From Streptomyces violaceus (lineage in GTDB: Bacteria; Actinomycetota; Actinomycetes; Streptomycetales; Streptomycetaceae): 6,080 bases of DNA. Location of the stretch: assembly GCA_000715635.1 (NCBI GenBank), contig KL569200.1:37582-43661 (forward strand), read 5' to 3'. Under the pieces are notes generated by a model that had not been told where the DNA came from, ran no database searches, and worked only from the letters and a program-made list of their open reading frames with translations. Shown piece after piece: positions 1 to 6,052 of this stretch. The position numbers were made by a program, and so were the translations under genes. The stretch's first letter is position 1, and the number at the start of each line of letters is the position of its first letter.

Positions 1-367
1 AACTCGGCTCGGCGAGTGGACGCTGCCCGCCGGCACCGAACTGGCCTACTGCCAGCACGCCCTGCACCGCGACCCCGAGCGCTTCCCCGACCCGCACACC
101 TTCGCCCCGGACCGGTGGACCGACCCCGCGCAGGAGCCTCCGCCGGGCGCGTTCCTGCCCTTCGGGGACGGCAAGCACAAGTGCATGGGGGACCGCCTCG
201 CCCTCACCGAGATGGTCACGGCGCTCGCGACGATGCTGCGTTCGGTACGGCTGGAACTCTCCGAGGGCCAGGTCATCCGCCAGGTCGCCCGGCTCACCGT
301 ACGGCCGCGCACCCTGCGGATGACGGTCCGCCCCCGGAACCGTCCCCGAGCCGGGGCCGGCCTCTAG
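1..367 (+). CDS. Cytochrome P450, C-terminal fragment (5' end outside window)
   Basis: This is the last ~121 codons of a soluble bacterial class cytochrome P450, a heme-thiolate monooxygenase that would need ferredoxin and ferredoxin reductase partners. The frame is open from base 2 and ends with TAG at 365-367. Visible landmarks, in order, are HRDPERFPDPHTFAPDRW (fragment residues 22-39), the usual segment before the heme loop, and then the heme-binding loop FLPFGDGKHKCMG (residues 51-63). That loop matches FxxGxxxCxG, and Cys61 (codon 182-184) is the axial heme ligand. It is followed by the L-helix sequence DRLALTEMV and a normal C-terminal beta region. Nothing suggests truncation on this side. 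The substrate cannot be told from this part. In actinomycetes such genes are often in specialised-metabolite clusters, and the ABC-F remnant downstream on the same strand fits that only loosely. The family call is secure. Confidence 0.95.
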   Translation, partial: TRLGEWTLPAGTELAYCQHALHRDPERFPDPHTFAPDRWTDPAQEPPPGAFLPFGDGKHKCMGDRLALTEMVTALATMLRSVRLELSEGQVIRQVARLTVRPRTLRMTVRPRNRPRAGAGL

Positions 368-784
368 CGCGTGTCTCTTCGATGGGTTGGTCAGCTCTTC
401 GGATGTGTCCCTCCGCTCGGTACCCGACGGGGGCGTGACCTGCTGGCTGGGCGAGCAGCGCCTTGGCGAGGCCCGGGAGGTCAGCGGCTCGGACGTCTGG
501 AACGGTGGCCGGGGCGTCGGCAACAGAGGATGGGGAGCGAGCCGGACTGTCGATACGGATCGTTCCGGCGGCCTCCTCGTGCACGGGGGCTTTATTTTCG
601 GCGGCGCGGAGCGCGGCGATCTACACCACAGCCGCGCCGTCTGTGCGGGAACCACGCCTGCCTCAGCAATAGCTCCTATCCGTAGGCAGATCACCGGCAT
701 GAGCGGTTTCTAGGCGGTGTGCAAGGTGGATCAGATCTGCCAGGTGCAGCACGCGTCCGTCGAAGCCTGGGAGGGGGACATGGA
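368..784. other. Region with no recognisable gene between the P450 and the ABC-F remnant
   Basis: Several short reading frames are open on both strands, as expected at this GC content, but none shows a known motif, a convincing ribosome binding site and a plausible protein together. A minus-strand stretch near 600-700 (reading MPVICLRIGAIAEAGVV...) looks mildly protein-like but runs into stops and poor sequence, so it could be decayed coding DNA. A GC-rich inverted repeat lies at 602-639. No tRNA, insertion-sequence ends or CRISPR-like repeats were seen. Confidence 0.5.
602..639. repeat. GC-rich inverted repeat with two alternative left arms
   Basis: CGGCGCGG at 602-609 is the exact reverse complement of CCGCGCCG at 632-639 (22-base loop). 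GCGCGGC at 611-617 is the exact reverse complement of GCCGCGC at 631-637 (13-base loop). The two stems share the right arm and exclude each other. It could be a terminator remnant downstream of the P450, or simply chance in GC-rich DNA. There is no T-tract. Confidence 0.35.
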
Positions 785-1156
785 GAGCACCTCTCTCCCG
801 CTCTGGTCGAGGAACTGGAACAGGCCCTGGCCGGCTACCTGGGGGCGGTGGTGCTGGTCACGCACGACCGGGCGCTGCGGGAGCGGTTCGAGGGGACGCG
901 GCTTGTACTGGAGGAGGGTGTCATGGTGTGAGGGCGCCGAGAGGTAGCACAGGCAGCGGCGTCCCGGACCGAAGAAGTCAGGGTCGCGGCGCGGGGTTTC
1001 GGGGAGGCCCTTCGCCGCAACGTAGGCCGCGATCGTGATCGGCCCAAGGGCGGTCACGTTGTAGATCACCCGTACGCCGACGATCTCGTCGGGTCGGACG
1101 GGCTCTGGCCGTGCGCGTGCCGACTGATTCGAGCGCTCGGCTTCCATTCGTCTCAT
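731..1156 (-). CDS. Small hypothetical protein, possibly a helix-turn-helix fragment with a replaced 3' end
   Basis: The family is not recognised with certainty. From ATG 1156 (GGAG at 1162-1165, 5-base spacing) the minus strand reads MRRMEAERSNQSARARPEP and then a protein-like block, DEIVGVRVIYNVTALGPITIAAYVAAKGLPETPRRDPDFFGPGRRCLCY, down to about 940. This block has strong G/C third-position bias. Its pattern, GVRxIxxxTxLGxxTIxxY followed by a Pro-rich FGxGR stretch, resembles the small AlpA-like winged/HTH DNA-binding proteins of actinomycete mobile elements; that is an analogy, not a demonstrated match. From ~935 onward the frame stays open to a stop at 731 but runs antisense to the ABC-F remnant and loses any protein-like character. 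The original 3' end was therefore probably replaced. The frame sits just downstream of the dehydrogenase stop (65-base gap, same strand) but is separated from it by a putative terminator. Confidence 0.35.
   Translation of the reverse strand: MRRMEAERSNQSARARPEPVRPDEIVGVRVIYNVTALGPITIAAYVAAKGLPETPRRDPDFFGPGRRCLCYLSAPSHHDTLLQYKPRPLEPLPQRPVVRDQHHRPQVAGQGLFQFLDQSGREVLSMSPSQASTDACCTWQI
785..931 (+). pseudogene. 3' remnant of an ABC-F family ATPase gene
   Basis: The frame reads GEHLSPALVEELEQALAGYLGAVVLVTHDRALRERFEGTRLVLEEGVMV and then TGA at 929-931. This is the characteristic end of actinomycete ABC-F proteins, the ribosome-protection or antibiotic-resistance type and their relatives. HLSPALVEELEQAL corresponds to the segment straight after Walker B and the D-loop (normally ...DEPTNHLS...). 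VTHDR carries the switch histidine (codon 863-865). The tail R.RFEGTRLVLEEG is the usual final beta hairpin. Everything upstream is missing: the signature motif, Walker B, the first ATPase domain and the linker, and the sequence before 785 does not resemble the family. The frame is open back to 719 but adds only unrelated residues. A functional product is not expected. It is best read as the stump left by a deletion or recombination event. An out-of-frame ATG at 780 has a good purine-rich leader, which is probably coincidental. Confidence 0.75.
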
Positions 1157-1190
1157 CACGACTCCGGGACTCACCGCCGAGGACTTCAGC

Positions 1191-1231
1191 ACTTCGCTGT
1201 CAGCCTCGGCTCCCAGGCAGCTCAGCGAAGT
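1191..1231 (-). terminator. Putative terminator stem-loop across the stop codon of the last operon gene
   Basis: ACTTCGCTG at 1191-1199 is the exact reverse complement of CAGCGAAGT at 1223-1231. The 23-base interior contains a second short stem (GCCT 1203-1206 with AGGC 1215-1218). The dehydrogenase stop codon (1222-1224) lies in this structure. There is no T-tract, which is common for Streptomyces terminators. The structure is symmetric, so it could stop or protect transcripts from either direction. Its position at the end of the operon supports the call. Confidence 0.5.
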
Positions 1232-2256
1232 CGGGCGAGAACATCTGGGTTTGCGCAGTGCGCGAGTGGCTGGCCTTGCAGGAATCTTGCTACTTCCGAG
1301 GCCACGATGGAGGCGGCGTTGAAGGCGGTCTGTTTGCTGGCGCCGGCCAAATGAGGCGTCATGACGATGTTGGGGGTCGTCAGCAGGCGTGAGCCCGCGG
1401 GGATCGGCTCGCGGGGAAAGACGTCGAAGGCCGCGCCGAAGAGCTTCCCGGAGTCCAGGGCGTCGCACACGGCGTCGTAGTCGACAAGGGACCCGCGGGC
1501 ACAGTTGACCAGGACGCCGCCCGTAGGCATCAGGTCGATCATCTGCCTGGAGATCAAGCCCTCGGTCTGCGGAGTTGCGCGGGCGTGGACGGTGACGAAC
1601 GTGGAGCGCCGCATGAGGTCTGCCAGGTCGGTGACCTCGGCCGGTGACACGTCGTCCGGACGGACGAAGGGGTCGGCGACGAGTACGTGTGCGCCGAATC
1701 CGCGCAGGATGCGGGCGACCCGGGAGCCGATGGCACCGTATCCGACGATGCCGACGGTGCTGCCCTCGAGCTCCGGCCCGACATTGTCGAACATGTAGTA
1801 GTCACCGCGCCAGGTGCCTGCGGCGAGGTCCGCGTGGGTGGCGGGGACGCGTCGGGCCGCGGCCATCATGAGGGCGACCGTGTGCTCGGCGGTGGCGGTG
1901 GCGTTGCGCCCGGGAGCGAAGGAGACCGCGACGCCGTGCCGGGTGGCTGCCTCGAGGTTGGCGTTGACGGGGCCGCCGCGGCTGACGCAGAACAGGCGCA
2001 GATCGGGGCTCCCTTTGAGGATCCGTTCGGTGAGCGGCGCCATCTGGGTGACGCAGATGTCCACTCCGCTGAGGGCCTCGATGAGCTGGTCCTCGGTGCC
2101 CGACGCCTCCCGTACCTCAGCCACCTCCCCGAAGGGCTCGACCGGCCAGGGCAGGGTGAGTTCGCGGAAGGTCGCGCCGGGTGCGGCCGGCCGGAGCCTG
2201 TCGATGAGCAGGGAGTTGAGGACGAAGTGGTCACCGGCGGCGAGGATGGTGGTCAC
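1222..2256 (-). CDS. D-isomer-specific 2-hydroxyacid dehydrogenase (NAD-dependent)
   Basis: This 344-residue cytosolic oxidoreductase belongs to the D-2-hydroxyacid / phosphoglycerate dehydrogenase family and interconverts a 2-hydroxy acid and a 2-oxo acid. Full length for the family. The Rossmann glycine motif is VGIVGYGAIGSRVA (G172, G174, G177), with an acidic residue in VADP (D195) that favours NAD over NADP. The catalytic triad is complete: Arg254 in NCARGSLVD, Glu283 in PREP, and His302 in TPHLAGAS. There is no C-terminal ACT or ASB domain, so serine biosynthesis (SerA) is unlikely. The start is GTG at 2254-2256, overlapping the phosphatase stop as GTGA, with AGGAG at 2264-2268 and a 7-base spacer. 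It is the last gene of the operon and is followed by a putative terminator. In this context it likely oxidises or reduces an acid derived from the imported sugar. The substrate is unknown. Confidence 0.93.
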   Translation of the reverse strand: MTTILAAGDHFVLNSLLIDRLRPAAPGATFRELTLPWPVEPFGEVAEVREASGTEDQLIEALSGVDICVTQMAPLTERILKGSPDLRLFCVSRGGPVNANLEAATRHGVAVSFAPGRNATATAEHTVALMMAAARRVPATHADLAAGTWRGDYYMFDNVGPELEGSTVGIVGYGAIGSRVARILRGFGAHVLVADPFVRPDDVSPAEVTDLADLMRRSTFVTVHARATPQTEGLISRQMIDLMPTGGVLVNCARGSLVDYDAVCDALDSGKLFGAAFDVFPREPIPAGSRLLTTPNIVMTPHLAGASKQTAFNAASIVASEVARFLQGQPLAHCANPDVLARLR

Positions 2257-2876
2257 TTGAGTGCTCCTGGGGTCACGGGGCGGTTCAGCGTCAGCAACGA
2301 CGGCACGCCGTCGTCGAGCACGACTTCGTTCAGGGCGCAGTTGGCCAGGAACGGGAAGGTCCGGCGGTACTGGCGCAGAGGCAGGCCGAGTATGCGGCAG
2401 AGCGCGAGCCGGATCGCGGTGGAGTGGCCCACGACGAGGACGCGGCCTTCGCGGTGATCGGCCTGGAGGTCGGTGAGGAACTCCAGATAGCGGTCGCTGG
2501 CGGCCAGAGGGTTCTCTCCCTTGGGAAAGTGGTTCGTCACCGGGTCGGTCTTGAAGGCTGAAAGGTGGTCGGGAAACCGCTGTTGCATCTCCGCGCGCGT
2601 GAGGCCCTCGGCGATACCGAAGTCGAGTTCGCGCAGCCTTTCGTCCACGCTCACTGGCAGCCCGGTGCTCACCGCGCTGTCGCGTGCGGTTTCTTGCGAT
2701 CGAGTGAGTGGGGAGGCGAAGATCGCGGTCAGGTCCGCCTGTTCCGCCCAGTTAGCGAGCGCGCGTGATTGCGCGTGGCCGCGCTCGGTGAGCGCGATGT
2801 CGGTGCTGCCGGCATACCGGTTTTCGGCGTGCCACAGGGTCTCCCCGTGTCGGACGAAGATGATATGGAGGCTCAA
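2253..2876 (-). CDS. Histidine phosphatase (phosphoglycerate mutase superfamily, branch 1)
   Basis: The 207-residue product is of normal length for a small single-domain histidine phosphatase. The phosphohistidine loop is VRHGET (Arg9, His10 as nucleophile, Glu12), followed by the phosphate-pocket arginine in SPLTRSQETA (Arg59), the ELDFGIAEG segment with the likely acid Glu83, and the second histidine in VVGHSTAIR (His151). All four key elements are present, so it should be active. The family contains mutases and many phosphatases acting on sugar phosphates; its place beside two sugar kinases suggests a phosphatase on a sugar phosphate or phospho-acid. The start must be TTG at 2874-2876: no ATG or GTG exists before the RHG motif, AAAGGA lies 7 bases upstream, and the TTG overlaps the kinase stop as TTGA. 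Its GTGA overlap with the dehydrogenase implies coupled translation. Confidence 0.93.
   Translation of the reverse strand: MSLHIIFVRHGETLWHAENRYAGSTDIALTERGHAQSRALANWAEQADLTAIFASPLTRSQETARDSAVSTGLPVSVDERLRELDFGIAEGLTRAEMQQRFPDHLSAFKTDPVTNHFPKGENPLAASDRYLEFLTDLQADHREGRVLVVGHSTAIRLALCRILGLPLRQYRRTFPFLANCALNEVVLDDGVPSLLTLNRPVTPGALK
2264..2268 (-). promoter_or_regulatory. Ribosome binding site for the GTG-started dehydrogenase
   Basis: AGGAG on the minus strand, seven bases before GTG 2256, inside the end of the phosphatase gene. It supports the GTG start and the 4-base overlap. Confidence 0.7.
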
Positions 2877-4360
2877 TGCGCCGTCCTTTCTCGTGCGTGG
2901 GTCGCGACGACGCCGGGGAGCCAGCCGCGTTGGACAAGCAGATCGAGCAGCCGGAAGTAACCCTCGTCGTGAGGGTCTTTCTCTGAACGGCGTGGTTCGA
3001 GGGTCCGGTCGTGTCGCACCATCGCGGCGGCGACGCTGTCCAGAGCGTCACGGCTCGATGCGGCCAGCACCGCCATGCCGAGCGCGGGTTGCGCGTTGCG
3101 CGGAAGGGTCACCGGGCGTTGCAGTACATCGGCGCGCAACTGGTTCCACAGGGGGTTGCGGGTGGCCCCGCCGGTGAGGACGATCGCTCCGTCGGTCGGG
3201 GCGCCGAGCAGGTCCACGTAGTCGAAGCAGAGCCGTTCGACGTAGGCGGCGCCCTGCAGCAGCGCGGCGAAGGACTCGGCCCGGGTGGCCGGCTCGCGGC
3301 TGCCGAAGGCCCGGGCGTCGGGGGCGATGAAGGGGAACCGTTCTCCCGGGGAGACCAGTGGATAGCGCAACAGGTCGGTGGGCAGCAGCGCCGCGGCCTC
3401 GCGGGTGAGCATGTCCAGGTCGGCGTCCGCGAATTCGCGGGCGACCAGGCCGGCTCCGACACTGGAGGCTCCGCCGGGCAGCCAGTGGCCAGAGGGTGAT
3501 CGGTGGGAGTAGACGACCCCGTGCGGATCATGGACGAGGTCTTTGGTGACGCCTTTGAGGACCAGAGTGGTGCCCATGACCGAGTTCCAACTGCCGACGG
3601 CCGTCGCGCCGGAGCCCAGTTGTGCCGCGCAGCCGTCGGTCATCCCGGCGACGACGGCGGTGCCTTCGCTGAGCCCGGTCTCAGCGGCGGCCGTGGCGCA
3701 GACCTGGCCTATGACCGTGCCGGGTAGCACCAGGTCGGGCAGCATCGCGCGGGGGATCTCCAACGCGGCGAGAACGGGCTCGGGCCATGTCACCTGTGCG
3801 GCGTCGGCGCCGGTCTTGAGCGCATTGCTGGTGTCGGTGGGTACCTCGTGCCCGACGAGCTTGCTGTTGATGACATCGTTTTGATGCGCCAGTCGCCAGC
3901 CGTTCTCAGCGGCGTGGGGATAATGGTTGAGCAGCCATCGGAGCTTGGGCAGAGCCCAGGACCGCTGCATCCGCTGGTAGCCGGCCTTGGCCCACTGCTG
4001 CTCGCCGGCGGCGTTGACCTGTTCCGCCTCCGCCGCGGCGCGGCCGTCGTCGTACATCAGTGCTGGTGTCACACAGAGGCCACGGCGGTCCAGCATCGTG
4101 ATGGTGCCGGAGGTCGCGTCGACGGCCACCCCCTGGACCCGGCGCAGGTCGGCACCCGCGGCGCGTGCCAGGTCGATCGCCGTGAGGATCGCGCGCCACC
4201 ACTGCTCGGGGTGCTGCTCATGGCGGTCGCCCTCCCGGCGGCTGGTCAGCGGGCACGAGCCCTCGCCCAGCAGACTGCCGTCGGACGCGACGACGACCAC
4301 GCGTACGCCCTGAGTTCCCAGGTCGATGCCCAGCCAGGCATCGCTTCCGCCGGCGGTCAT
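2873..4360 (-). CDS. FGGY-family carbohydrate kinase, D-ribulose kinase-like (AtXK-1 type)
   Basis: The 495-residue ATP-dependent sugar kinase has two actin-like domains. The N-terminal phosphate loop is WLGIDLGTQGVRVVVV (Asp13, Gly15-Thr16). The catalytic base lies in AGMTDGCAAQLGSGA (Asp242). GTTLVLKGV (263-271) is followed by HGVVYSHRSPSGHWLPGGASSVGAG (280-304) and SPGERFPF (337-344). The C-terminal nucleotide site is LTGGATRNPLWNQLRADVL (395-413). The combination MGTTLVLK...GVYSHR...WLPGGASS...PGERFPF is typical of the subgroup with plant AtXK-1 and cyanobacterial D-ribulose kinase, not of XylB or glycerol kinases. D-ribulose phosphorylation is thus the nearest known reaction; it is inferred from resemblance only. 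ATG 4360 is preferred: it forms ATGA with the upstream stop and has GGTGGAG seven bases upstream. An in-frame ATG at 4414 would add 18 polar residues and a 58-base overlap. Confidence 0.93.
   Translation of the reverse strand: MTAGGSDAWLGIDLGTQGVRVVVVASDGSLLGEGSCPLTSRREGDRHEQHPEQWWRAILTAIDLARAAGADLRRVQGVAVDATSGTITMLDRRGLCVTPALMYDDGRAAAEAEQVNAAGEQQWAKAGYQRMQRSWALPKLRWLLNHYPHAAENGWRLAHQNDVINSKLVGHEVPTDTSNALKTGADAAQVTWPEPVLAALEIPRAMLPDLVLPGTVIGQVCATAAAETGLSEGTAVVAGMTDGCAAQLGSGATAVGSWNSVMGTTLVLKGVTKDLVHDPHGVVYSHRSPSGHWLPGGASSVGAGLVAREFADADLDMLTREAAALLPTDLLRYPLVSPGERFPFIAPDARAFGSREPATRAESFAALLQGAAYVERLCFDYVDLLGAPTDGAIVLTGGATRNPLWNQLRADVLQRPVTLPRNAQPALGMAVLAASSRDALDSVAAAMVRHDRTLEPRRSEKDPHDEGYFRLLDLLVQRGWLPGVVATHARERTAH
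2884..2889 (-). promoter_or_regulatory. Ribosome binding site deciding the TTG start of the histidine phosphatase
   Basis: AAAGGA on the minus strand, seven bases before TTG 2876. It lies inside the end of the kinase gene. It is the main evidence that the rare TTG codon is the true start. Confidence 0.7.
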
Positions 4361-5874
4361 GCGCCGACTCCACCGGTCGGGGCCGGACGTTTCTGTCCGC
4401 GGTCGCGTGTCCACAGCGGCTGGTTCAGCTCCCGCAGCTGCAGGAAGTCGGTGTACCGGTCGCTGAAGTCGTCGAACGCCTTCAGATTGGGCTGGTATAT
4501 GGCGGCAACCTCCCCGTACCGGGCTGCGGCGATCGGGAAGTCCGGCTCACGGCCGGTGGCGACCAGACCGGTCAGCCAGGCGCCGCGGGCCCCGACCTCC
4601 GCGGAGGCGGGAATCGTCACAGGAAGGCCGGTCACATCGGCGATCAGCCGCATCCAGAAGTCGCTTCTGGTGCCGCCGCCGCAGAGCGCCAGTCTGTCCG
4701 GGGAGCCCGGGGCCGCGGCCAGGCAGTCGCGGATGGTCATCGTTACTCCCTCCACCAGCGCTCGGGCCACGTCTTCGCGGCCGGCTTCCAGAGACAGGCC
4801 GGACAGGGAGCCACGCGCCGCGGTGTCGAAGAACGGGGCCCGCTCTCCGGCAGGTGAGAGGTAGGGGATGAACCGCACCCCGGCTGTATCGCGCCTGCCC
4901 TGCGCTGCCAGAGCCATCAGATCGGTGACAGAGGTCAGTCCGAGCAGCCCTGCGCCCCAGTCCAGGACATCGCCGCCGCTCATGGTGGGGAAGGCGCGAA
5001 GATAGCGACCGGGCACCCCGAGCGTCACGGTGATGCCCACCGGTTCGTCGGTGACCACCGTGTCCGTGATGACCTCGGTGGCCAAGGTGGTGCCGAGGAT
5101 GCAGCACGCCTGTCCTGCGGTCACCGCGCCGGCGCCGATGGCGGTGGCGCAGATGTCGTACGGCGCCAGCACCACCGGGATTCCTGCGGGCAGGCCGGTT
5201 TCCGCGGCTGCCGAGGTGCTGATCGTGGTGACCCGGTGGTCGTCGTCGCGAAGCTCGGGCAGGAGTCGCCGCGTCCACTCCAGGCCGTAGAGCTCGAACA
5301 GCCGGTCGGACCAGTCGCGCCGCCTGATGTCCATGAACGGTGCCGATGCGTCCGACTCGTCGACGGCGGGCGCACCTGTCAGCTTCAGGTGAAGCCAGCC
5401 ACCGCAGGTCAGCAGGTGGCTCGATCGGGCCACCCGGTCGGGGTCGTTCTCGCGCAGCCAGGCCAGCACGGAGTTGGGCATGCCGGTGGACACCCGCGAC
5501 CCGCTGATCCGGAACGCCTCCCGCGCCACCCCGTCGCGCTCCCACGCCGTGACCTGGGCGGTGGCCCGTCCGTCGTTCCACAGCACGGCGGGCCCGGTGG
5601 GACGACCCTGACCGTCGACCAGCCAGGCGCCGTCGCCCTGTGCGGTGACGGCGACCATGTCGGGTACGTCGGGGAGCGCGGCGACGACTTCCCGGACGGC
5701 GTCGGCAACCGCGGCCCAGACCTCGGACATGTCCTGCTCGGCCCACCCGGGACGGGGCCGCATCACCTGGGTCGGCCGGCGGCTCACCGCCAACTCCTTC
5801 CCGTCGTCGGCGTATCCGACCACCTTGATGGTGGTGGTGCCCGCGTCGATGGCGATCGCAGTCACTCGCCTCAC
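4357..5874 (-). CDS. FGGY-family carbohydrate kinase, erythritol / L-xylulose kinase-like
   Basis: The 505-residue cytosolic kinase transfers phosphate from ATP to a polyol or ketose. N-terminal motif AIDAGTTTIKVVGY (Asp10, Gly12-Thr13-Thr14), then PGWAEQDMSEVW (42-53) and TAQGDGAWLVD...GPAVLWNDGRA (78-104), a pattern reminiscent of erythritol kinase EryA and L-xylulose kinase LyxK. The catalytic aspartate is Asp240 in LAPYDICATAIGAG. ILGTTLATEV (259-268), SPAGERAPFFD (340-350) and the C-terminal LALCGGGTRSDFWMRLIADVTGLPV (395-419) complete the fold. Full length. It shares little local sequence with the neighbouring kinase, so it is not a recent duplicate. GTG 5874 is the chosen start because it forms GTGA with the permease stop, though no good ribosome site precedes it. 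GTG 5865, preceded by GGTGAGG, is an alternative that leaves the motif intact. AI-2 kinase LsrK is less likely. The exact substrate is unresolved. Confidence 0.93.
   Translation of the reverse strand: MRRVTAIAIDAGTTTIKVVGYADDGKELAVSRRPTQVMRPRPGWAEQDMSEVWAAVADAVREVVAALPDVPDMVAVTAQGDGAWLVDGQGRPTGPAVLWNDGRATAQVTAWERDGVAREAFRISGSRVSTGMPNSVLAWLRENDPDRVARSSHLLTCGGWLHLKLTGAPAVDESDASAPFMDIRRRDWSDRLFELYGLEWTRRLLPELRDDDHRVTTISTSAAAETGLPAGIPVVLAPYDICATAIGAGAVTAGQACCILGTTLATEVITDTVVTDEPVGITVTLGVPGRYLRAFPTMSGGDVLDWGAGLLGLTSVTDLMALAAQGRRDTAGVRFIPYLSPAGERAPFFDTAARGSLSGLSLEAGREDVARALVEGVTMTIRDCLAAAPGSPDRLALCGGGTRSDFWMRLIADVTGLPVTIPASAEVGARGAWLTGLVATGREPDFPIAAARYGEVAAIYQPNLKAFDDFSDRYTDFLQLRELNQPLWTRDRGQKRPAPTGGVGA
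4368..4374 (-). promoter_or_regulatory. Ribosome binding site for the second FGGY kinase at ATG 4360
   Basis: GGTGGAG on the minus strand with a 7-base spacer to ATG 4360. It favours this start over the in-frame ATG at 4414, and its spacing matches that of the two downstream genes. Confidence 0.7.
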
Positions 5875-6052
5875 CCCCGACCGTGAGCCTGGCGCGAGCG
5901 CCGGGCGACGGAGTCAAGGCCGACAGCGATGAGCAGGACCGCGCCGGTGATGATGAACCGGTAGGAGGAGTCGAGGTTCAGCAGAGTCAGACCACTGGAG
6001 ATCGACTGGATGACCAGGACCCCGAGCAGCGCGGCGATGGCCGAGCCACGGC
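5871..6052 (-). CDS. Sugar ABC transporter permease, C-terminal fragment (RbsC/XylH type)
   Basis: Only the last ~59 codons are present, reading RGSAIAALLGVLVIQSISSGLTLLNLDSSYRFIITGAVLLIAVGLDSVARRSR plus a short tail, with TGA at 5871-5873. This is the end of a BPD_transp_2 inner-membrane permease of the ribose/xylose/galactoside importer class. A conserved small-residue GRGS turn is followed by two membrane helices (fragment residues ~4-24 and ~31-46), and a basic cytoplasmic RRSR end. The similarity is strongest to XylH-like and actinomycete sugar permeases. It would work with an ATPase and a solute-binding lipoprotein, presumably encoded further upstream beyond the contig end. The stop overlaps the next gene's GTG start by four bases. 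The gene is cut at 6052 because the following bases are adapter, so the frame must not be extended past that point. Confidence 0.9.

Noticed and set aside
344..356. CCCCG/CGGGG hairpin near the end of the P450 gene as a terminator
   Set aside because: Only five base pairs, inside coding sequence and in very GC-rich DNA; expected by chance.
717..947. Plus-strand open frame with ATG 780 and a strong purine-rich leader (MESTSLPLWSRNW...)
   Set aside because: Its product is the frame-shifted shadow of the ABC-F remnant (Trp/Arg-rich, no family features); the homology is in the neighbouring frame.
1687..2457. Long plus-strand frame opposite the dehydrogenase and phosphatase
   Set aside because: It is low-complexity (Gly/Ala/Asp/Val-rich) and complementary to two genes with complete catalytic motifs; a typical GC-rich antisense shadow.
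4361..4414. Upstream in-frame ATG (4414) as the start of the second kinase
   Set aside because: It adds 18 polar residues before the conserved core and a 58-base overlap; ATG 4360 has a GGTGGAG site and a 4-base overlap like the other junctions.
3848..4864. Plus-strand 338-codon frame opposite the two kinases
   Set aside because: No motif, crosses the boundary between two well-supported minus-strand genes, and has no convincing ribosome site.
4357..5874. Assignment of the first kinase as autoinducer-2 kinase LsrK or definite erythritol kinase EryA
   Set aside because: The motifs resemble the EryA/LyxK side of FGGY more than LsrK, and no lsr or ery partner genes are visible; naming the substrate would be over-reach.
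4547..5917. Minus-strand 456-codon Arg/Gly-rich frame over the first kinase
   Set aside because: It is the +1-type shadow of the FGGY kinase; composition is dominated by Arg/Gly/His and has no family motif.
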